Origin: RGIG1902 sp034926865
Lineage (GTDB): Bacteria > Bacillota > Clostridia > Oscillospirales > Butyricicoccaceae
Direction of reading: 5' to 3'
NCBI GenBank assembly: GCA_034926865.1
Contig: JAYFQP010000033.1
Coordinates: forward strand, 1-8,875
DNA length: 8,875 nucleotides
Part shown: piece by piece, positions 5,645-8,875 of the stretch
Layout: each line of letters begins with the position of its first letter
Numbering within the stretch: the first letter of the stretch is position 1
Notes under the pieces: generated by a model
Told to the model about the DNA's origin: nothing
What the model saw: the letters and a program-made list of their open reading frames with translations, nothing else
Databases searched by the model: none
Program-made: the position numbers and the translations under genes

Positions 5645-5736
5645 ATAAAATATAAGCCCACCCTTCGTGCAAGCTTAATTACAAGTTCTTCATCGGGCAT
5701 ATGTCTTGAGTGCTCGGTGCTATATATACTATTCAT
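5641..5736 (-). CDS. 31-aa phage small protein, start of the coupled lysis cassette
   Basis: ATG 5736 opens a 31-codon frame beginning MNSIYSTEHSRHMPDEEL and ending RRVGLYFI. GGAGAGG lies 3 nt upstream on the minus strand. Its stop overlaps the ATG of the two-span membrane protein (ATGA). The product is soluble-looking and charged; no family recognised. The good binding site, the four-base overlap and the place in an otherwise gap-free operon argue that it is real. It might act only as a translation starter for the membrane gene or be a conserved phage microprotein. Confidence 0.6.
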   Translation of the reverse strand: MNSIYSTEHSRHMPDEELVIKLARRVGLYFI

Positions 5737-5792
5737 AATCCTCTCCATTGTCCACTTTGCCCGTCTGAAAGAAGCTTATGTACAGATTCTCA

Positions 5793-6042
5793 TCATCTTT
5801 TGTTCTCAAGGCGGGTTATCCTCCTGTTATGATCAAAAAGCTGCTTGGCCTGTTCTTCCTGATGCCGAAGGATCTGTTCATGTGCCTCGCTGTTTTTGTC
5901 TGTAAGCCTCTGAAGGTCCGCTGACAGCCTTTCGTTGGACAAGCTTGGTCATAGATGTATTAAGGCTCAGCATGGGCTTTACAAGCGTGGCCACAAGCTC
6001 CGAGAGAACCACGATCATTGTTACAACAGTCCATTCGGTCAT
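5793..6042 (-). pseudogene. Frameshifted phage membrane/coiled-coil protein
   Basis: From ATG 6042 the frame gives a membrane-anchored N-terminus, MTEWTVVTMIVVLSELVATL, then VKPMLSLNTSMTKLV. It soon becomes unlikely sequence and stops at TGA. A second frame, offset by one base, continues as NERLSADLQRLTDKNSEAHE and QILRHQEEQAKQLFDHNRRI to a stop at 5793, a clear coiled coil. Together they form an about 83-residue protein with one membrane span and a coiled-coil tail, a type often found between tail and holin genes in clostridial prophages. The shift fits one extra base near 5940. No slippery sequence is seen, so decay or a sequencing error is more likely than programmed shifting. The ATG overlaps the stop of a preceding fragment ending FESVSSI. 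Confidence 0.7.
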
Positions 6043-6079
6043 ATGCTGGACACGCTTTCGAATATGCCTTTAAGCTAGC

Positions 6080-6440
6080 CTAATCCATACTGATGCCAAG
6101 CTTTTCAAGCCCGTCTGCCTGCCCTGTGAATACTGCCATTAATGCATCGCCTGCTTTATCTACTCCTATGCCTTTCAAATACGCAAAAGCAGAGGCCAAC
6201 TCAACAATCTTTTTAGACATACCGGAGGCAGCCTCAGAGCCTAATCCCATAGAAATTGCCATTTGCCCATACATACCCTCCATCTCAAGTGCTGTGCCTT
6301 TTGCAATTCCGACACTTGACAAGTGCTGTCTGACAATGTGATAACCGTGTCGGAAGAATTTTTAAATATATTTTCAACATTCTTTGCTGCCGCTTCTGCA
6401 TGCCCTCTGTCTCAAAGGCCAGTGATGACGACTGGATACC
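6080..6440 (-). pseudogene. Phage tail tape-measure protein fragment split over three frames
   Basis: Minus-strand translation gives three consecutive pieces in three frames: GIQSSSLAFETEGMQ (6440-6396), EAAAKNVENIFKN and SSDTVITLSDS (about 6396-6322), then SSVGIAKGTALEMEGMYGQM to GLEKLGISMD, with a stop at 6080. The last piece carries the segment MGLGSEAASGMSKKIVELAS and the FTGQ..GLEKLGI motif that is typical of the N-terminal part of phage tail tape-measure proteins. Complete tape measures are many hundreds of residues long, so this is a deep truncation plus two single-base shifts. It has no function, but it proves the prophage once had a long-tailed structural module in this orientation. 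Confidence 0.75.
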
Positions 6441-6516
6441 CCAAAGGAGTTAAGGCAAAAATAATTATGTGTTTATGCTCATCTCAGCCCTCCATTTTTT
6501 AATATGATTGTTTTAA

Positions 6517-6618
6517 TTAAACACTTTTCCAGCATTTAGCGCCGTATGCACCTTCTTCGAATATTGGTGGTTTGCGAAAGTTGCCATCGCCTGCCTTAAG
6601 TATGGTGTCAATCTCTAC
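6517..6618 (-). pseudogene. Orphan C-terminal fragment of a prophage gene (33 codons)
   Basis: A frame starting right after a stop codon reads VEIDTILKAGDGNFRKPPIF then EEGAYGAKCWKSV and ends at TAA (6519-6517). It has balanced, protein-like composition but no start codon and no ribosome binding site, so it looks like the tail of a deleted gene lying between the late regulator and the tape-measure remnant. Family not recognised. Further along the same strand, GGAGG and ATG (6481-6479) open only a five-codon frame, probably the start of another deleted gene. The rest of 6441-6747 holds a terminator and nothing else I can support. Confidence 0.35.
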
Positions 6619-6640
6619 CTAACAGAAAAAGGGTAAAAGA

Positions 6641-6673
6641 AAAGCCCGGCCGGTTAATGCCCGGTCAGGCTTT
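6641..6673 (-). terminator. Terminator after the phage late regulator gene
   Basis: AAAGCC (6641-6646) pairs with GGCTTT (6668-6673), and an inner GC-rich stem closes over a short loop with one mismatch and one wobble. On the minus strand it is followed by the T-rich TCTTTTACCC. It lies 74 nt after the regulator stop and would end that transcript. On the plus strand the tail is weaker. Confidence 0.75.
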
Positions 6674-6747
6674 CTTGTGCTCTTTCTATTATGCATTATA
6701 ACACCTCTTTTTTGGAAAAACAATGGCGTGGGATTCGCACGACTTGT

Positions 6748-7188
6748 TCATGATTCCACTAATCCATACAAAGCCAGAGTAAAGCGGCGGAGTGCCTTGT
6801 CTTTTCTTCTGTAAACGCTTGAATCCTCCTGAAGACCCAATTCGTCTCTCAAAACTCCCACATTTCCACGCGCCGGATTTATGTAAAACCGATCAAGCAC
6901 CAGCCGCTCATCAGGTTCCAGCACATCAAGCGCCCTATCCACCGTTGCAACCCATAGCTCCGCCTGTTTGAACGTCAGTTCAAGCTCCTGACGATGAACT
7001 ATATTTGACAGTATCGCATCTTCTCTTGCACTGCTTCCCCGCCCTTTTGGCATTCCGTCAAGCGTGGCGCCACGTATACTCGTATAACGGCTTTCCAGCC
7101 GGGTTAGTTCATCGGTTATGTTATCCAGCGCCAATTTATGTGGCACATATCCTTTAAGCTTATCCTCGGCTTCAACTTTCCAATTCAA
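6748..7188 (-). CDS. DUF1492/ArpU-like phage late-gene transcription regulator
   Basis: This 146-aa protein has an alpha-helical N-terminal half (ITDELTRLESRYTSIRG..., HRQELELTFKQAELWV) followed by a sigma-70-region-4-like part: LEPDERLVLDRFYI, VGVLRDELGLQ and SSVYRRKDKALRRFTLALYG. This pattern fits the DUF1492/ArpU/RinA group of phage regulators that switch on packaging, structural and lysis genes. The start is TTG 7188 because GGGAGG lies 6 nt upstream; longer in-frame readings to TTG 7218 would put the binding site inside the gene. TTGA overlaps the stop of a short upstream frame ending KSMGGGII, probably the remnant tail of a deleted phage gene. It is complete, but its usual targets are mostly deleted; the lysis cassette may be what is left to control. 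It could be transcribed from the minus-strand promoter at 7474-7502. Confidence 0.77.
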   Translation of the reverse strand: MNWKVEAEDKLKGYVPHKLALDNITDELTRLESRYTSIRGATLDGMPKGRGSSAREDAILSNIVHRQELELTFKQAELWVATVDRALDVLEPDERLVLDRFYINPARGNVGVLRDELGLQEDSSVYRRKDKALRRFTLALYGLVES

Positions 7189-7275
7189 ATTATTCCTCCC
7201 CCCATGCTCTTTAAGCAAGCTAGCTTCTTAATCCTTTTGAGCACGGCATTTTTAAATACTTTTTTGTTAATTCAG

Positions 7276-7304
7276 TTGTTTACACATATAGAACAAGGTA
7301 TAAT
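7276..7304 (+). promoter_or_regulatory. Plus-strand promoter reading towards the repressor
   Basis: TTGTTT (7276-7281) and TATAAT (7299-7304) are separated by exactly 17 bp. Transcription would begin near 7311 and give a leader of about 235 nt before the repressor start, crossing the opposite-strand promoter. No other gene could be its target. Confidence 0.6.
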
Positions 7305-7373
7305 CAATTATCTTTTGAACCATGCTAATCCAAAAAAGCGCCTCCCTTTTTGTTATATTTGCCACTTGCTTAT

Positions 7374-7417
7374 ATTAAAGTTTAATGATAGTCTGACATT
7401 ATTAATTAAAGTTAATT
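7374..7417. repeat. Direct repeat ATTAAAGTT in the switch region
   Basis: ATTAAAGTT occurs at 7374-7382 and 7405-7413, 31 bp (about three helical turns) apart, each followed by AAT within one base. It lies between the two facing promoters and could be repressor operators. The sequence is AT-rich, so chance is possible. Confidence 0.35.
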
Positions 7418-7473
7418 AGACCATTACAGTTGAATTTGATGTTTTGAGGGTCTCGTAATCTTGTATATTTATA

Positions 7474-7502
7474 ATTATAATCCATTATTTTGGAATAGTC
7501 AA
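7474..7502 (-). promoter_or_regulatory. Minus-strand early (lytic) promoter
   Basis: On the minus strand TTGACT (7502-7497) and TATAAT (7479-7474) are separated by exactly 17 bp, five of six and six of six to consensus. It lies 46 bp before the repressor gene and fires away from it towards the late regulator, the position of a phage PR-type promoter. No cro-like gene follows; the 280 nt to 7188 hold only remnants. Its transcript would run against the leader from the plus-strand promoter at 7276. Confidence 0.72.
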
Positions 7503-7547
7503 TCTGTTTTGCTCCATCATAATAGATTAATTTGGAGGTATCTGTTT

Positions 7548-7913
7548 GTGGATTTTGCTGCGGCGCTAAAAAACCTTATGGATGAAAACGGAGTAACGAA
7601 TTACAGGCTATCAAAAGATATCGGGTGTTCTCCAACCTCGGTAGCCAACTGGCTGGCCGGAAAAGAAATCAAGAAAGAGTACATCTGCAAAATAGCCGAC
7701 TACTTCAGTGTTTCATTAAATTACCTTCTTGGTGATGCTGAGGGTCAAAAGAATCCAAATGAAGATTCTTTTCATACTGTAAGCGACAATGATATCAAGT
7801 TTGCCCTGTTCGGGGGTGAAGACGAAATCTCTGATGAAATGTACGACGAAGTGAAGCGTTTCGCTAAATATGTCAAGCAGCGCTGGGAGCATGAAAAAGG
7901 CAATAAAGAATAA
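7548..7913 (+). CDS. XRE-family prophage repressor (CI-like)
   Basis: This 121-aa protein has an N-terminal XRE helix-turn-helix (about residues 5-65): TNYRLSKDIGCSPTSVANWL followed by YFSVSLNYLLGDAE. A short C-terminal helical part (DIKFALFGG, DEMYDEVKRFAKYVKQR) probably serves dimerisation. There is no LexA/CI-type peptidase domain, so induction would not be by self-cleavage. The start is GTG 7548, with GGAGG at 7534-7538 and 9-nt spacing; a longer frame upstream lacks a binding site and runs through the promoter region. It would bind operators near the minus-strand promoter and keep the prophage silent. Other phages of this type encode an ImmA-like peptidase next to the repressor; none is seen here. 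It looks intact. Confidence 0.85.
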   Translation: MDFAAALKNLMDENGVTNYRLSKDIGCSPTSVANWLAGKEIKKEYICKIADYFSVSLNYLLGDAEGQKNPNEDSFHTVSDNDIKFALFGGEDEISDEMYDEVKRFAKYVKQRWEHEKGNKE

Positions 7914-8066
7914 CGTCGGCAATTGTATGGCTTTTTATGAGGCATTATAACGGCCTACGCTTATTCCCTTCACTTGCCTCTATGTGTCCCGGAGTAAGAA
8001 GCAAAAACGGTATAGATAAAATGACAAATACCTCGGGCTGGTGCCAAATAAATCAGCTCATAAAAA

Positions 8067-8399
8067 ATGACAGATAACATAACACAGCGCCTAGAGCACG
8101 ATCTTGATGCCGCTATGCAATATGACCCACACAATGACCGTGAGGCTGTTCAAGGAACCTTTAATATCCTATGGCTTGAAGGCTTTTGCCCTGAAATATC
8201 ATATTTAAATGAGGAGTGGCAGCAGATCTTATCCATAGAAGAAGCCGAGGAGCGTTATTCGCGCCGTTTTTCGGACACCGCAAAGTTAAAAGGGCTTAAC
8301 CTTCGTTATCTGCTGGAACAATATTCACGTGACGCATCCATTCTTGTAGATAACGTGACTTCGCTTGCAATGATTAAAGCCTCTGATTGTCATTCATAA
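8067..8399 (+). CDS. Hypothetical protein, 110 aa
   Basis: The frame encodes an acidic, mostly helical-looking soluble protein with segments such as ITQRLEHDLDAAMQYDPHND, NILWLEGFCPEISYLNEEW and RYLLEQYSRDASILVDNV. I do not recognise a family. An in-frame TAA lies only two codons before the ATG, and no ribosome binding site is visible, so it may start further in or be the surviving part of a larger gene. The amino-acid composition is convincing and nothing competes on the other strand. It lies 153 nt after the repressor in the place where phage lysogeny modules carry integrase or immunity genes, but it resembles neither. The 153-nt gap before it holds no supportable gene. Confidence 0.5.
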   Translation: MTDNITQRLEHDLDAAMQYDPHNDREAVQGTFNILWLEGFCPEISYLNEEWQQILSIEEAEERYSRRFSDTAKLKGLNLRYLLEQYSRDASILVDNVTSLAMIKASDCHS

Positions 8400-8478
8400 A
8401 AAGCCGATGTTTGATTCTTTCTAACAAACCTTTATTAGTTGGCCCTTATTCAATACATTTTATTTGATGCGATTTTGC

Positions 8479-8520
8479 ATATAACAAAAAGGAGACGAAA
8501 TCGTCTCCTTTTTGTTATAT
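8479..8520. terminator. 42-bp perfect palindrome, probable bidirectional terminator
   Basis: The 20-base arm 8479-8498 (ATATAACAAAAAGGAGACGA) is exactly repeated in reverse at 8501-8520, with only AA between. Core GGAGACGA/TCGTCTCC followed by TTTTT works as a terminator on either strand. It lies between convergent genes, the 110-aa protein on the plus strand and the serpin on the minus strand, 64 nt beyond the serpin stop. Confidence 0.88.
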
Positions 8521-8584
8521 TTGATTAATATATTACAGTTAGTACTCAATCGGGCACCACTAATTGTAATTATTCTTATTTAAA

Positions 8585-8875
8585 TTACTTTGCGTAATTA
8601 TACGTTCCCATAAACAGTGGCATTGCAGTTTCCTTATCCATTATTACATAGAAGAATGGGCGATTAAAATCCAAGACCACCGGCTGGTCTGCAGGCATTG
8701 CTGTTGCATCCACACCCACCATCGTAACGGCCGCCGCCTCCGTTCCCTTCGTATCAACCGTTATCCGAACTTTCTGCATGACGTTTGAAATAACAAAATC
8801 TCCCTCGCCCATTTTAGAAAAATCGGCCTGCTGCGCATTGAACGCATCGCTGAGACCCATCATCACAAGCGCATC
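8585..8875 (-). CDS. Serpin (serine protease inhibitor), C-terminal part, cut by the window edge
   Basis: The visible 96 residues are open at the 5' side and match the end of the serpin fold: DALVMMGLSDAFN with ADFSKM, then ISNVMQKVRITVDTKGTEAA (strand before the reactive loop, with the small-residue hinge GTEAAAVT), a loop of about 15 residues (MVGVDATAMPADQP), and VVLDFNRPFFYVIMD with LFMGTYNY (s4B/s5B). The intact hinge suggests an inhibitory serpin that traps a protease by loop insertion. Counting from the hinge Gly as P15 puts the P1-P1' bond at about Thr-Ala in VDATAM, which would suit an elastase-like protease; this is tentative because the loop is longer than in alpha-1-antitrypsin. 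A full serpin has about 370-400 residues, so most lies outside. Bacterial serpins are usually secreted; the signal region is not visible. Confidence 0.9.
   Translation of the reverse strand, partial: DALVMMGLSDAFNAQQADFSKMGEGDFVISNVMQKVRITVDTKGTEAAAVTMVGVDATAMPADQPVVLDFNRPFFYVIMDKETAMPLFMGTYNYAK

Noticed and set aside
5717..5905. Plus-strand 62-codon frame with a hydrophobic start
   Set aside because: Antisense to the 31-aa gene and the coiled-coil pseudogene, which fit the operon direction; no binding site.
6420..6480. Short minus frame ending LTPLGYPVVITGL as a transposase remnant
   Set aside because: Too short, no catalytic motif or terminal repeats; the overlapping tape-measure reading explains most of it better.
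6721..6765. tRNA-like T-arm sequence (GTGGGATTCGCAC) as a possible attachment site copy
   Set aside because: It matches neither tRNA-Ser 3' end beyond a few bases and cannot form a tRNA.
7267..7323. 18-codon minus-strand frame as a cro-like gene
   Set aside because: The nearest GGGAGG is about 16 nt from the ATG, the product is too short for a DNA-binding domain, and the frame overlaps the opposite promoter.
7138..7419. Plus-strand 93-codon frame in the switch region
   Set aside because: It overlaps the start of the late regulator and the plus promoter, and its content is low-complexity hydrophobic sequence without a binding site.
7914..8066. ImmA/IrrE-like gene after the repressor, or a 46-codon plus frame ending at 8073
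   Set aside because: No HExxH-type motif or binding site is seen in any frame; the short frame reads as random sequence.

Overview
The window looks like chromosome from a low-GC Firmicute, most probably an anaerobic member of the Clostridia. The basis is strong AGGAGG-type ribosome binding sites, a sigma/DUF4179 gene pair, an AbrB regulator coupled to an ABC transporter, an LLH-family phage holin and a bacterial serpin. This placement rests on gene families and composition only; no species can be named.

Left part (1-3914, + strand, AT-rich, all genes apparently whole). Two tRNA-Ser genes (UGA, GCU) end in a strong hairpin. A TIM-barrel sugar isomerase/epimerase follows with its own promoter. 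A 326-base intergenic stretch then holds three spaced copies of a 10-bp element, an intrinsic terminator, a second hairpin and an inverted repeat. Next is a two-gene operon of an ECF sigma factor overlapping a single-pass DUF4179 membrane protein (probable anti-sigma or sensor), closed by a terminator. An alpha/beta hydrolase ends this block.

Junction (3876-4299, - strand). Against the end of the hydrolase lies a fossil of an AbrB-ABC transporter operon. The ABC gene is cut at its Walker A motif, exactly where the hydrolase ends. The AbrB gene has lost a recognisable start, although a near-consensus promoter sits just upstream.

Prophage remnant (about 4300-8400). On the - strand, read 5' to 3', come a DUF1492/ArpU-like regulator, a terminator, an orphan C-terminal fragment, a tape-measure fragment spread over three frames, a frameshifted membrane/coiled-coil gene, and an apparently intact lysis cassette (31-aa protein, 73-aa two-span membrane protein, LLH holin, C39-like endolysin, terminator). 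On the + strand are a GTG-started XRE repressor and an unrecognised 110-aa protein. The repressor leader carries a strong promoter on each strand, facing each other. Packaging, head, most tail and integration genes are absent, so this is a gutted element that kept its switch and its lysis genes.

Right edge (8479-8875). A 42-bp perfect palindrome acts as a probable bidirectional terminator, followed by the C-terminal part of a serpin on the - strand that continues beyond the window.

I see no CRISPR array, complete insertion sequence, rRNA or clear defence system. The least explained items are the triple element at 1179-1228, the face-to-face promoter layout at 7276-7502, the AbrB-ABC fossil with two breakpoints, and the coupled small proteins of the lysis cassette.
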